A stretch of 64,000 nt of DNA from Arachnia propionica (lineage in GTDB: Bacteria > Actinomycetota > Actinomycetes > Propionibacteriales > Propionibacteriaceae). The notes under the pieces were generated by a model. That model ran no database searches. It saw nothing but the letters and a program-made list of their open reading frames with translations, and was not told the origin of the DNA. Each line of letters begins with the position of its first letter. Position 1 is the first letter of the stretch. Shown one piece after another: positions 40,312-49,341 of this stretch. Location: NCBI RefSeq assembly GCF_003859805.1, contig NZ_RQZG01000017.1, positions 18,530 to 82,529 on the forward strand, in the 5' to 3' direction. Position numbers and translations under genes: made by a program.

Positions 40312-40495
40312 GAGTCACCCCGGCAGCGTCGAGGGGACGACATCCACGCCCGGGAGCACGGTGATCAGCAGGTCAGTCACACCGCCAACCTTTCCAGCAC
40401 ACTGCTCCGCACTCAACCGATCAACCACCTCGATGCGTCGCCCTTGTCGGTTCGCACACACCCCTGCCACCAACCCGTTCGTACCGCGAACTCAC

Positions 40496-40540
40496 GAACC
40501 AGCCCCCAACACGGCGAAACACCTTGTCGGGGGCTGGTTC
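40496..40540 (-). terminator. terminator of tRNA-Thr
   Basis: GAACCAGCCCCC (40496-40507) and GGGGGCTGGTTC (40529-40540) pair perfectly. On the minus strand the hairpin begins 6 nt after the encoded CCA end. Confidence 0.75.
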
Positions 40541-40545
40541 TTCAA

Positions 40546-40621
40546 TGGAGCCGCCCACGGGAATCGAACCCGTGACCTACGCTTTACGAGAGCGTCGCTC
40601 TGCCTACTGAGCTAGGGCGGC
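40546..40621 (-). tRNA. tRNA-Thr (CGT)
   Basis: A cloverleaf on the minus strand: acceptor GCCGCCC/GGGCGGC, discriminator T, anticodon loop CTCGTAA (CGT), T-loop GTTCGATTC. Unlike the Glu-Asp-Phe cluster, CCA is encoded here (complement at 40546-40548). Confidence 0.95.
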
Positions 40622-40744
40622 AGCAGCCACACACTATAGCCGCCACGCCGATTTGACGTCCAACCCACCCCCCGGAGCACCCTGGACCTCACCGAATGGA
40701 AAGATCAACCTTCAATTGTTTGAGGGATCGCCTACCATTGCTTC

Positions 40745-41542
40745 ATGAGCAGTCCTGATCTTGGTCCCATCCTGGACGACCTGGCCGCCGGACGTATCGA
40801 CGCCGCGGAGGCCAACCGTCGCATCAACGCCCTCAAGGGCGAGCCCTCCCCCACCGCCGAGGAGGAGCAGTCCCCCGACAACGGCGGCAAGGCCCGCCCC
40901 GGGGGACTGTCGAAGGTCTCCATCACCGCGGTGGGGCGTCGTGTCCGCATCGAGGGCGACCCGAAGGTGACCACCCTGAGCGTCGAGGGTCCCCACGTGC
41001 TGCGCCGCAACGGCGACGTGATGGAGGTCAGCTCCACCGGCGAACTCGGACCCAACCTGAGCGGGTTCTCCCTCATCCGCCCCCAACGCATCCTCGACGA
41101 CATGGGGATCATCGGCCTGGGCAAGGAACTGATCGTCAAGGTCAACCCGAGGCTCGTCGTCGACGTGGAGTCGACCACCGGGGGGCTGCGCAGCCAGGGA
41201 GTGCCGAGGCTCGGCCGGGTCCGCGTCACGATGGGTGGTTGTCACCTCAGCGACGTCACCGAGGTCACCGACCTCCTCAGCCAGGCCGGAGGCGTCACCG
41301 TCGAGGGTCCCATCAGCCGTGGCCGTTCCCGACTGAAGATCGAATCCGGCTCCCTCACCCTGGCCCTGACCCCCGGGGCCAACGTGATGGTCCACGCCGA
41401 GTCCAAGTTCGGGCACGTCCGTTGGCCCGAGGACAACACCGGGGTCGACGAGGTGGTCTTCGGGAACGGCTCGGCACGTTGCGACATCAACGTCGTGATG
41501 GGACTCGCCACCATCAAGGACAACACCGATGAGGAGAACTGA
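40745..41542 (+). CDS. SHOCT-like / DUF4097-type adhesin-like regulator-associated protein
   Basis: A 265-aa protein. The first ~30 residues (LGPILDDLAAGRIDAAEANRRINALKG) form a short SHOCT-like helical region. The remainder consists of repeated beta-strands (KVTTLSVEGP; GGLRSQGV; LSQAGGVTVEGP; VMVHAESKFGHVRWP) as in DUF4097 or bactofilin-like beta-helices. TACCAT lies 6 nt before the ATG (leaderless). The downstream DUF2089 gene begins 1 nt after the stop; such pairs are usual in actinobacteria and firmicutes and are linked with envelope stress in other taxa, but the role here is inferred only. Confidence 0.65.
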   Translation: MSSPDLGPILDDLAAGRIDAAEANRRINALKGEPSPTAEEEQSPDNGGKARPGGLSKVSITAVGRRVRIEGDPKVTTLSVEGPHVLRRNGDVMEVSSTGELGPNLSGFSLIRPQRILDDMGIIGLGKELIVKVNPRLVVDVESTTGGLRSQGVPRLGRVRVTMGGCHLSDVTEVTDLLSQAGGVTVEGPISRGRSRLKIESGSLTLALTPGANVMVHAESKFGHVRWPEDNTGVDEVVFGNGSARCDINVVMGLATIKDNTDEEN

Positions 41543-41543
41543 C

Positions 41544-41969
41544 ATGGAGGAGACGCTGTACCAGGCCCCGGCCGACTGCCCGGTCTGTGACGCCCAGCTC
41601 ATCACCATCCGCAAGGGATGCCGACGCTGCGGCTCAGAGCTCGCGGGGGAGTTCGCCTCCTCGGTCTACGACCGACTGGACGCCGCCGAGCACGAACTGC
41701 TGCGGGTCTTCCTCTCCTCCCGCGGCAACCTGCGGGAGGTCGAGAAGCACCTCGGCGTCTCCTACCCGACGGCTCGGGCCCGCTTCGACGCGGTGCTGGC
41801 GAGGCTCGGGATGCTGCCGGAGACCCCCCGGCCGACCTCCCCCCCGGAGTCAGCCGACGCACCCGGGACCTCCGGGGAGGCGACCGCCCAGGAACAGATC
41901 CTGGCCCGCGTGGCCTCCGGGGAGATCAGCGCCGAGGTGGCGGCAGAACTCATCGCCAATCTCGGGTAG
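41544..41969 (+). CDS. DUF2089 family zinc-ribbon/HTH protein
   Basis: A 141-aa putative transcriptional regulator. A zinc ribbon (CPVCDAQL ... CRRCGSEL, about residues 12-35) precedes an HTH-like segment LRVFLSSRGNLREVEKHLGVSYPTARARFDAVL, the signature of DUF2089. The C-terminus again has a SHOCT-like helix (ILARVASGEISAEVAAELI), shared in character with the partner gene upstream. ATG 41544 follows GAGGAGAA. It probably regulates its own operon. Confidence 0.82.
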   Translation: MEETLYQAPADCPVCDAQLITIRKGCRRCGSELAGEFASSVYDRLDAAEHELLRVFLSSRGNLREVEKHLGVSYPTARARFDAVLARLGMLPETPRPTSPPESADAPGTSGEATAQEQILARVASGEISAEVAAELIANLG

Positions 41970-41997
41970 TTTGCCACTGCACCCTGGATGAACCACC

Positions 41998-43497
41998 ATG
42001 GTTGCCATGACGATGCCCCCCGTGAACGTGCCACAGGTGCCCGGTGTGCGGTTGACGGGAATCCTCGGGCAGGGCGGGTTCGCCACCGTCTACGCCGGGG
42101 AACAGCTCTCCCTGGAGCGCCCCGTCGCCGTGAAGGTGGACTCCCGCCCCCTCCACGAGGAGCGCAACCGTCGTCGATTCCTTCGGGAGATGCGGGCCGC
42201 CAGCCAGATCAGCAGCCACCCGCACGTCGTGACCCTCATCGACACCGGGGTCCTGCCCGACGGGCGCCCCTACCTGGTGATGGAGCGCTGCGACGGTGGG
42301 AGCCTGTCCGATGTCGTGGCACGCGGCCCGCAACCCGCCGCCGATGCGGTGCGCATCATCCAGTCCACCGCCTCGGCACTGGGCGCGGCCCATGCCGCAG
42401 GGGTGCTGCACCGCGACATCAAACCCGGCAACATCCTCCTGGACTCCTACGGCACCCCACGGCTCAGCGACTTCGGGATCGCGGCGATCCAGCAGGCCGA
42501 GGCCTCCGCCACCGTCACCCTGGAGGCCCTCACCCCCGCCTATGCTCCCCCGGAGGCCTTCAGCCAGGTCGAACCGACCTCGGCCGGGGACGTGTGGTCC
42601 ATGGGGGCGGTGCTGTTCGCCCTGCTGACGGGACGCGGCCCCCGCTCCACCTGGGACGGCCGCGCCCAGAACCTGACCCAGATCTTCCAAGAACTCAGCC
42701 TTCCCGTCACCACCAACGACCCCCGCATCCCGGGAGTGCTGCGCCCTCTGCTGGACCGCGCGATGCACCTGGATCCGAACCAGCGTTTCCGCGACGGCAA
42801 CGAGCTGGCCCAGGCGCTCTCCGGCATCCTCTCCCGGCTGGACTCGTTCCCCCAGGATGCGGAGGCCACCTGGCACCGGCCACCGCCACCGACGGAGCAG
42901 CCGACGTCCTACGCACCGGCCATCGTCCACCCCCGGACCGCGACGACGACACTGCCCACGGTCAGGCAACGGCGCACCTCGACGCTCGTCGCCGGGGTGG
43001 TGGCGGCGACCCTGCTGGTGGGGGGCGCGATCTGGGGCACCGTCGCCGTGCTGAACGGCCCCGGTCTCCGGGTGCCACCACGGCAGAGCACCGCACCGAG
43101 CATCAGCCCCACCGCCCAGACCCCGGCCGACCCGAACTTCGCGCGCGAACTGGACGACAGTGCGGTGCCCACCGCCCCGGACATGCCCTGGCAGGTGGGC
43201 GACTGTCTGCTCGGCGCGGTGGACGGCAACGGCGGACACAGCGCCACCGAGGTGGAATGCGACCGGGCGAACTGGCGGGTCTTCGCGGGCGGCACCATCG
43301 ATGCCAGCATCAAGACCCGGAGCAGCGGTGAGGCGCTGCAGCAGGACGCCCAGGTCACGGAGACCTGCACCGACGCGAATGCTGAACTCGCTGGCCTCGA
43401 CATCTCGGTCCCCCACACGTTGCGTGCCCTGGGATCCCCCAAGGAGAGATGGGATGCCGGTGAGCGCGGATTCTCCTGCGTCTTCGAGAAGAACTGA
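41998..43497 (+). CDS. membrane serine/threonine protein kinase
   Basis: A 499-aa PknB-type kinase. The kinase domain occupies residues ~18-280: Gly loop GQGGFATVY (24-32), VAVKV with Lys 46, HRDIKPGN (138-145), DFG (158-160), and APPEAF as the APE motif. One membrane helix lies at about 326-350 (LVAGVVAATLLVGGAIWG). The ~150-aa outer domain has four cysteines (GDCLLG, VECDR, ETCTD, FSCVF) and no PASTA repeats, so the ligand is unknown. Several in-frame ATGs (41998, 42007, 42013) could start it. Confidence 0.9.
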   Translation: MVAMTMPPVNVPQVPGVRLTGILGQGGFATVYAGEQLSLERPVAVKVDSRPLHEERNRRRFLREMRAASQISSHPHVVTLIDTGVLPDGRPYLVMERCDGGSLSDVVARGPQPAADAVRIIQSTASALGAAHAAGVLHRDIKPGNILLDSYGTPRLSDFGIAAIQQAEASATVTLEALTPAYAPPEAFSQVEPTSAGDVWSMGAVLFALLTGRGPRSTWDGRAQNLTQIFQELSLPVTTNDPRIPGVLRPLLDRAMHLDPNQRFRDGNELAQALSGILSRLDSFPQDAEATWHRPPPPTEQPTSYAPAIVHPRTATTTLPTVRQRRTSTLVAGVVAATLLVGGAIWGTVAVLNGPGLRVPPRQSTAPSISPTAQTPADPNFARELDDSAVPTAPDMPWQVGDCLLGAVDGNGGHSATEVECDRANWRVFAGGTIDASIKTRSSGEALQQDAQVTETCTDANAELAGLDISVPHTLRALGSPKERWDAGERGFSCVFEKN

Positions 43498-43517
43498 CCC
43501 GCTCAGCCTCGTGGGCC

Positions 43518-44441
43518 TCAGCCGTCGAGGAGGAACGCCACGGCCCCGACGACCACACCGACCAGGGCTCTGCCACCGACCTCGACGGCGACGTCGGCCA
43601 GGCCCCCGGCGACGACCTCGCCGACCTCGAGTGCCCCACCTCGACCCCTGACCCAGTCGAACTGGGCAGTGGCCTGCGTGAGGTCGATTCCCCGGGTCAG
43701 CTCCGGCAGACGTGAGGTCAGCCCGAGGGCGACCACCCATGGCAGTTCCCGTGACACGTCCTCGGTCGTGTGCAGCCCGGTCCCACCCGTGAGTGCCTCG
43801 CGACGGGCGAGCACCTGTTCGCGGGCGGCCGAGCCACACGCGGTGCGGCGGGCCCGAAGCTGGGGCTGGTACAAGGTGATGGTCCCGGCGGCCAGGAACA
43901 GCAGCGCTGGCAGCCATCCGAGTCCGGCGACGAGAACCGCCACCGCAGTGGATCCGGCGAGGACGAATGGCCACCACCCGATGCGGCGGGGCCTTGTCAC
44001 CGGGTGGAACCAACCGTCCTGTTCCGCCGCCGCCAGCAACCGGGTGGCCAGTTTGTTCACCGCTCCACGGCGCTCGGCGGCGAGCTCACGGAACGACACC
44101 TTCTGGTGCCGCGCGAAGGCCCGGTCCAGGAAGGAGTGTTCCGTCGGGCTCAGCCCGTTCGGCCGGGCCGAGCCGCGGTGCAGCACCCAGTCACGCCTCT
44201 TGCCCTCCCCAGTCACATGGATCACGAGATGACCGCGGACGGCGAGATCGACCAGGAGCGCCAGGATGTCCCGGGGCATCACCCGCCCCTTGGTGGCGAG
44301 TCCCGCCATCGCCGGGGCGAGATCGTCGAGGGCAACCGCCCCGGCAGGATCGTCGCGGGAGATCCACCACCGGTGACGGGCCAGGGCCAGTGCGGCCACC
44401 ACCGCCGCGGCCCCGGCAGCCAGCGCGAGCCACGGGCTCAC
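43518..44441 (-). CDS. DUF2207-like membrane protein
   Basis: A 307-aa membrane protein. An N-terminal helix (LALAAGAAAVVAALAL) leads to a cytoplasmic winged-helix-like region (VMPRDILALLVDLAVRGHLVI; LSPTEHSFLDRAF; VSFRELAAE), then two helices at about 157-192, and a C-terminal hydrophobic stretch with a Gly-rich segment. This is the layout of the C-terminal half of DUF2207 proteins; the large extracytoplasmic N-terminal domain is absent. The start overlaps the greA stop by 4 nt. The function is unknown. Confidence 0.62.
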   Translation of the reverse strand: MSPWLALAAGAAAVVAALALARHRWWISRDDPAGAVALDDLAPAMAGLATKGRVMPRDILALLVDLAVRGHLVIHVTGEGKRRDWVLHRGSARPNGLSPTEHSFLDRAFARHQKVSFRELAAERRGAVNKLATRLLAAAEQDGWFHPVTRPRRIGWWPFVLAGSTAVAVLVAGLGWLPALLFLAAGTITLYQPQLRARRTACGSAAREQVLARREALTGGTGLHTTEDVSRELPWVVALGLTSRLPELTRGIDLTQATAQFDWVRGRGGALEVGEVVAGGLADVAVEVGGRALVGVVVGAVAFLLDG

Positions 44442-44935
44442 GAGGACACCTTGATGATCCTCACGGTGAGGGTGCGCCCGTTCGGGGCCTCGTAGGACAC
44501 GTCGTCGCCGACCCGGCGACCGAGCACCGCTGCGCCGAGGGGGGATTGCGGGGAGACCGCATGATCCACCGAGGAATCGGTGCCGAGGATCTCACGGGAC
44601 CCCAGCAGGAAGGTGTCGGTGTCATCGGCGTCCCCGTCGAAGGCGACGGTGACGATGCGGCCGGGCGTCACCTCATCGGGGGCTCCGGTGGCCTCACCGA
44701 CCTGCGCAGTGCGCAACAGGTGCTCCAGTTGACGGATGCGTCCCTCCATCTGGCCCTGCTCCTCCCGTGCGGCGTGGTAGCCGCCGTTCTCGGAGAGGTC
44801 CCCCTCCTCCCGGGCGGAGGCGATGCGGGCGCTGACCTCGGGACGGCCGACGGTCTTGAGGTGGTTCAGCTCGGCCTCAAGAGCATCGTGGGCCTCCTGG
44901 GTGAGCCAGACGGTCTCGGAATGGGTTTCGGACAT
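44438..44935 (-). CDS. greA: transcription elongation factor GreA
   Basis: The cleavage factor that rescues backtracked RNA polymerase. The 165-aa product has the N-terminal coiled-coil (ALEAELNHLKTVGRPEVSAR; EEGDLSENGGYHAAREEQG, whose acidic tip is the catalytic D-L-S-E-N) and the C-terminal GreA/GreB domain (SPLGAAVLGRRVGDDVSYEAP). ATG 44935 is chosen over GTG 44938 because TAGGCT ends 6 nt upstream (leaderless). It is divergent from mca, a neighbourhood common in actinobacteria. Confidence 0.95.
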   Translation of the reverse strand: MSETHSETVWLTQEAHDALEAELNHLKTVGRPEVSARIASAREEGDLSENGGYHAAREEQGQMEGRIRQLEHLLRTAQVGEATGAPDEVTPGRIVTVAFDGDADDTDTFLLGSREILGTDSSVDHAVSPQSPLGAAVLGRRVGDDVSYEAPNGRTLTVRIIKVSS

Positions 44936-45000
44936 CACTCAAGCCTAGCAGCGCCCACGGACACGTCCCGGAGTGCACTCAGGTGCAGCGACACGTCACA

Positions 45001-45912
45001 ATGTCTGCCATGTCACGCCATCCCAAGGGACCGCTCAGGCTGCTCCACGTCCATGCGCATCCCGACGACGAGTCCAGCAAAGGAGCCGCGACGACGGCGA
45101 AGTACGTGGCCGAGGGCGTCGAGGTGATGGTGGCGACCTGCACGGGTGGGGAACGCGGCGACGTGCTCAACCCGGCTCTCGCCGACGACCCCCGGGTGCT
45201 GGCGGACCTGCCCGCGGTTCGTCGCGAGGAGATGGCCCGGGCTGCGGAGGTGCTCGGCATCCGGCACGTCTGGCTGGGCTTCGTCGACTCGGGCCTGCCC
45301 GAGGGAGACCCGCTGCCGCCCCTGCCGGAGGGCTGCTTCGCCGTCCAGGACGTGGCGACGGCGGCGGGACGGCTGGTGAAGGTGATGCGTGACTTCCGCC
45401 CACACGTCGTGACCACCTACGACGAGCGTGGCGGCTACCCGCACCCGGACCACGTGCAGTGCCATCGCATCACCATGGAGGCGTTCTCCGCGGCCGCGGA
45501 CCCCACGCTGTGGCCGGAGCACGGCCCGGCGTGGCAGGCCGCCAAGCTCTACTACCACATGAGCTTCCACCGTCGTCGCTACGCAGCCCTGGAGACGGTC
45601 ATGCACGAGCAGGGGTTGACCCCCAGCACCCCCGCGCCGACCCGCGACGAGGATCCGTTCTCCGACGGTCGGCTCACCACCTTCGTGCGCTGCGACCAGT
45701 ACTTCGAGGTCCGTGACGAGGCGTTGCGGGCCCATGCCACGCAGATCGACCCGGAGGGTCCGTGGTTCGCGGTGCCGCTCGCGGTCCAGCGGGCGGGGTG
45801 GCCGACGGAGGACTACCAGTTGGTGATCTCGAAGGTGCCGACGATGATCCCGGAGGACGACCTGTTCACCGGGCTCCGGGAGGTGCCGCTGATGCCGGAG
45901 TTCATCATCTGA
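45001..45912 (+). CDS. mca: mycothiol S-conjugate amidase
   Basis: Cleaves mycothiol S-conjugates of electrophiles to a mercapturic acid and GlcN-Ins, so the organism makes mycothiol. The PIG-L/LmbE fold shows HVHAHPDDESSKGAAT (zinc ligands) and TTYDERGGYPHPDHVQCHRIT (H-P-D-H). The sequence TCTGGERGDVLNPAL matches Mca and MshB. Length ~303 aa. ATG 45001 or 45010 are both possible starts. The end overlaps the convergent rhomboid gene by 8 nt. Confidence 0.9.
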   Translation: MSAMSRHPKGPLRLLHVHAHPDDESSKGAATTAKYVAEGVEVMVATCTGGERGDVLNPALADDPRVLADLPAVRREEMARAAEVLGIRHVWLGFVDSGLPEGDPLPPLPEGCFAVQDVATAAGRLVKVMRDFRPHVVTTYDERGGYPHPDHVQCHRITMEAFSAAADPTLWPEHGPAWQAAKLYYHMSFHRRRYAALETVMHEQGLTPSTPAPTRDEDPFSDGRLTTFVRCDQYFEVRDEALRAHATQIDPEGPWFAVPLAVQRAGWPTEDYQLVISKVPTMIPEDDLFTGLREVPLMPEFII

Positions 45913-46492
45913 GCGTGCGGGTTCCCCGTGTCGGCAACCAGGCGGCCAGCACCCCGCCCAGCGCACCACCGAGATGTCCCTGCCAGGAGATCCCGGCGGC
46001 TCCCGGGATCACCCCGAACAGGGCCGTCCCGTAGAACGCGAACACGATGACGGCGATGAGGATCTGCCACCCGTTGCGGCGGAAGAACCCCCTGACCAGC
46101 AGGTAGGCCAGGTACCCGAAGACCAGCCCGGAGGCCCCTGCCGTGATCGTCGCGTTCGGGGCGATCAGCCACACCAGCAACCCGGAGCCGAGGAGGCTGA
46201 GCACCGTCACGGTGAGCCACTCCCGGAACCCGCTGAGCCAGGTCACCATACCCAGCACGAGGAAGGGCAGCGTGTTGCTCATCAGGTGCCCCCAGCCGTA
46301 GTGCAGCCACGGTGCGCTCAGCAGGTGCAGCAGCTGGTCCACCCGCCTGGGCACGATGCCGTACTGGTCGAGGGAGTGGGCCGAGGCCACGTCGATGATC
46401 TCCAGCACCCACATCACCGCCAGCATGCCCCCCATGACGATCAGGCCGTCGCGGAAGGGGGTTGATCTGCGGGGCTCGGTGTGAGTGCTCAT
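45905..46492 (-). CDS. rhomboid family intramembrane serine protease
   Basis: A 195-aa six-helix membrane protease. The catalytic Ser is in GASGLVFG (Ser 121) and the catalytic His in WQGHLGG (His 173); HLMSN at 69-73 is the conserved H-x-x-x-N helix-2 motif. Substrates are unknown. The frame stays open to 46753, but the start MSTHTEP at 46492 gives a normal rhomboid N-terminus and has GGAGG just before it. It overlaps the 3' end of mca by 8 nt and is divergent from the YyaL gene. Confidence 0.9.
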   Translation of the reverse strand: MSTHTEPRRSTPFRDGLIVMGGMLAVMWVLEIIDVASAHSLDQYGIVPRRVDQLLHLLSAPWLHYGWGHLMSNTLPFLVLGMVTWLSGFREWLTVTVLSLLGSGLLVWLIAPNATITAGASGLVFGYLAYLLVRGFFRRNGWQILIAVIVFAFYGTALFGVIPGAAGISWQGHLGGALGGVLAAWLPTRGTRTLR

Positions 46493-46534
46493 GCCTCCAG
46501 TGTGACAGCGGGGTTCAAGGTAGCCTTGCTCCTC

Positions 46535-48541
46535 ATGGCCAACCGTCTTGCAGCCGCCGCGAGCGACTACCTGCGTCAGCACGCCCACCAGGACATCGAC
46601 TGGTGGGAGTGGGGGCCGCAGGCCCTGGCCGAGGCGGAGCGGACGGACCGTCCGATCCTGCTCAGCATCGGCTACGCGTCCTGCCACTGGTGCCATGTGA
46701 TGAGCCACGAGAGTTTCGACGACCCGGAGGTCGCCGCCCTCATCAATGAGCACTTCGTGGCCATCAAGGCGGATCGGCAGCAGCTTCCAGACCTGGACCA
46801 GGTCTACATGCTCGCCACGCAGCTGATGAACGGTGGTGCCGGGGGCTGGCCGCTGACGGCGTTCCTCACCCCGGATGGGCGCCCGTTCTTCACCGGCACC
46901 TATTTCCCTGCGGAGGAACGGCCGGGGCAGCCGTCGTTCACCCAGGTGCTGACGGCTCTCGCCACGGCCTGGACCTCACGGCGGGAGGTGCTGCTGGAGA
47001 ATGCGGACCAGGTGATGGCCCACCTGGAGCAGGCCACGAAGATCCCGGACGCGGGACGTCCGGATCTGGTGGCCGCCGTGGATGCCATCGGGGCCGACTT
47101 CGACCTGATCCACGGCGGCTTCGGCACGGCCCCGAAGTTCCCGACGGCGAGCGTGCTGGATGCACTGCTGGTGCGCGGCGACGCCCGGAGCCTCGAGCTG
47201 GCCCAGCGCAGCCTGGAGACGATGGCCCGCGGCGCGATCTGCGACCAGGTGGGGGGTGGGTTCCACCGCTATGCGACCGATCCCGGTTGGGTGATCCCGC
47301 ACTTCGAGAAGATGCTCGACGACAACGCGATGCTGTTGCGGACCTACACCCGTGCGTGGCGTCGCACCGCTGACCACGACGAGGGGCTGCGGGCCCTGTT
47401 CGAGCGCACCGCCCACCGCATCGCCGCCTTCCTGGAGCGAGAGCTGCTCGGTGAGCACGGCGCCTTCCACGCCGGGCTGGACGCGGATTCCTGCGACATC
47501 CGGGGCGCGGTGTTCGAGGGGATCTTCTACCTGTGGACACCGGAGGTGCTCACGGATGTGCTGGGCCACGAGGACGGGGAGTGGGCCGCTGAGGTGTTCC
47601 ACGTCACGGCGGGTGGCAGCTTCGGGCAGGGCCTGTCGACGCTGCAGCTGCGAGGTCGTCCCGATCCTGCACGTCTCGACGACGTGTGTGCCCGGTTGCT
47701 CGCCGAGCGGGAGACCCGGTTCCGCCCGGCCACCGATCATCTGGTGGTGGCGGGCTGGAACGGGATCACGATCTCGTCGCTCGCGACGGCCGCGATGATC
47801 TGGAACGAGCCGCACTGGTTGGACCTGGCGCTCGGGGCGGCCCGGTACCTGGTGTCGGTGCACCTGCCCGACGGTGACCTGAGGCGCTCGTCCTTCGACG
47901 GGGTTGCCTCCCCGTCGCGAGGCCAGGCCGAGGACTTCGGGGCGGTGGCGGAGGCCTTCGCGGTGCTGGCCGGGATCACGGGGGATGCGCAGTGGCTGTG
48001 CCGCGCCGAAGCGCTGTGCGACCGGGCGATCGAGCTGTTCGGGGCCGACGACGGCGGGTTCCACGATGCGGCCGAGGGGTTGATCGTGCGGCACCGCTCG
48101 GTCACCGACCACGTCAGTCCCACCGGCACCGTCGCCCTGGTACGGGCGCTGCGTCGGGTGGGTGCGTTGACGGAGCGCACCGATCTGCTGGAGCGGGCCG
48201 ATACCGCGATCCGAACCACCTGGGACGCGGTGGCCGCGACCCCGAGGTTCGCCGGCTCCGCGCTGGAGGAGGCGATGATCGACGAGGAGGCCGGGCGGGG
48301 CCTCGGCCGGGCGGTCGCCGTCGTGGTGGCGGATGACCCGTTCGATGAGCTGGCCCGAGCCACCTGGCGGATGGCCCCGGAGGGTACGACGATCCTGCGG
48401 GCCCCAGCGGGTACGCAGGGCTTCGGGTCGTGGCTGGCCGGGCGCGACGAGCGCGCGGTGCACGTGTGCCGGGGGGATCGCTGCTTCACCCCGGTCACCG
48501 ACTACACGCAGCTGAAGGAACCCCTGTGGTCCAGGACGTGA
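46535..48541 (+). CDS. YyaL/DUF255 thioredoxin-domain protein
   Basis: A 668-aa protein of the YyaL / spermatogenesis-associated-protein-20 family. The N-terminal thioredoxin-like domain carries CHWC at residues 50-53 (IGYASCHWCHVMSHESF) and GGWPLTAFLTPDG; the remaining ~500 residues form an alpha/alpha-barrel like N-acylglucosamine epimerases (GGGFHRYATDPGWVIPHFEKML). The molecular function is not established for bacteria. ATG 46535 is the family start (MANRLA). A TAGCCT box lies 8 nt upstream. Confidence 0.9.
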   Translation: MANRLAAAASDYLRQHAHQDIDWWEWGPQALAEAERTDRPILLSIGYASCHWCHVMSHESFDDPEVAALINEHFVAIKADRQQLPDLDQVYMLATQLMNGGAGGWPLTAFLTPDGRPFFTGTYFPAEERPGQPSFTQVLTALATAWTSRREVLLENADQVMAHLEQATKIPDAGRPDLVAAVDAIGADFDLIHGGFGTAPKFPTASVLDALLVRGDARSLELAQRSLETMARGAICDQVGGGFHRYATDPGWVIPHFEKMLDDNAMLLRTYTRAWRRTADHDEGLRALFERTAHRIAAFLERELLGEHGAFHAGLDADSCDIRGAVFEGIFYLWTPEVLTDVLGHEDGEWAAEVFHVTAGGSFGQGLSTLQLRGRPDPARLDDVCARLLAERETRFRPATDHLVVAGWNGITISSLATAAMIWNEPHWLDLALGAARYLVSVHLPDGDLRRSSFDGVASPSRGQAEDFGAVAEAFAVLAGITGDAQWLCRAEALCDRAIELFGADDGGFHDAAEGLIVRHRSVTDHVSPTGTVALVRALRRVGALTERTDLLERADTAIRTTWDAVAATPRFAGSALEEAMIDEEAGRGLGRAVAVVVADDPFDELARATWRMAPEGTTILRAPAGTQGFGSWLAGRDERAVHVCRGDRCFTPVTDYTQLKEPLWSRT

Positions 48542-48566
48542 GGGGAACCCCGTCCCCTGCTCGTGG

Positions 48567-49157
48567 TCAGGGGTGGAACTGGGCGAGGGCCAGGTCCAGC
48601 AGGACCTCCAGCTGGGTGTCCCCGTCCACGGTGCGGGGCTCGTGCAGGTGGCCGGTGATCTGCAGGGCGGCCAGACCATGCAGCAACACCCACAGGACGG
48701 TGGCGAGCTCGCGCGTCGGGGCGCTGCGGAGCAGCCCAGCACCCTGGGCGTCGGCGACGATCTCCTCGACAGCTCGCATGGCGTCGTCGGCGGCGGCGTT
48801 GAGCTCTGGCCCCGGTTGCGCCAGGGGCGTGTCACCGAAGATCAACTGGTAGTGGTGGGGATTGTCCAGGGCGTGGTCGAGGTAGGCACGAGCGCCCGCT
48901 CTGAGTTTCTCCGCTGGTGTGCTCGCTGAGGCCGATGCGACACGGATGCCCTCTGCCATCGCACGCAGGGTGCGTTCTGCCAGGGCCTGAAGCAGGGCCG
49001 ACTTGTCCTCGAAGTGTCGGTACGGCGTCATGCGGGAGACCCCGGCCACCTCACCGACGGCTCGTAGCGTCACGGCATCACGGCCACCTGTCTCCAGCAG
49101 CGAGTCGGCCGCGTTGAGGATCGCGGTGATGGTGGGGGAGGAATCACGCGGGCTCAT
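48567..49157 (-). CDS. TetR/AcrR family transcriptional regulator
   Basis: A 196-aa regulator. The HTH lies at about residues 30-52 (VTLRAVGEVAGVSRMTPYRHFEDKSALL) and a TetR_C-type domain follows (RAYLDHALDNPHHYQLIFGD; LWVLLHGLAALQ). It is divergent from a small SnoaL-like gene whose promoter sits within a 24-bp perfect inverted repeat. That repeat contains TTGACGATGTCAA-type sites suited to a TetR dimer, so self and neighbour control is likely. Confidence 0.9.
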   Translation of the reverse strand: MSPRDSSPTITAILNAADSLLETGGRDAVTLRAVGEVAGVSRMTPYRHFEDKSALLQALAERTLRAMAEGIRVASASASTPAEKLRAGARAYLDHALDNPHHYQLIFGDTPLAQPGPELNAAADDAMRAVEEIVADAQGAGLLRSAPTRELATVLWVLLHGLAALQITGHLHEPRTVDGDTQLEVLLDLALAQFHP

Positions 49158-49269
49158 GGAATCAATCTAGGACATCGGTCTACCCGCAGACCACGCTCTG
49201 ATTCCTCACCGGTCGAGAGCACGCGAGTGTTGCCACCGACCTCGCGTTCCTGCGCCCGACCAGCGGTCA

Positions 49270-49331
49270 CGACGTCGTTTGTTGACGATGTCAACAATGA
49301 GCTACGCTGACATCGTCAACAAACGACGTCG
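49270..49331. promoter_or_regulatory. paired palindromic operator before the SnoaL-like gene
   Basis: Arms 49270-49293 and 49308-49331 are perfect 24-nt inverted repeats around a 14-nt spacer. Each arm contains its own short palindrome TTGACGATGTCAA or its complement, so two regulator sites face each other. TTGACG (49282-49287) and TACGCT (49303-49308) inside it may be the promoter. The likely regulator is the divergent TetR protein. Confidence 0.75.
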
Positions 49332-49341
49332 AGGAGTTCTC

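Larger units (their letters stand above)
40312..40744. other. intergenic region around tRNA-Thr
   Basis: It holds tRNA-Thr and its terminator, described separately. Between 40312 and 40495 I see nothing with gene-like structure. Confidence 0.6.
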
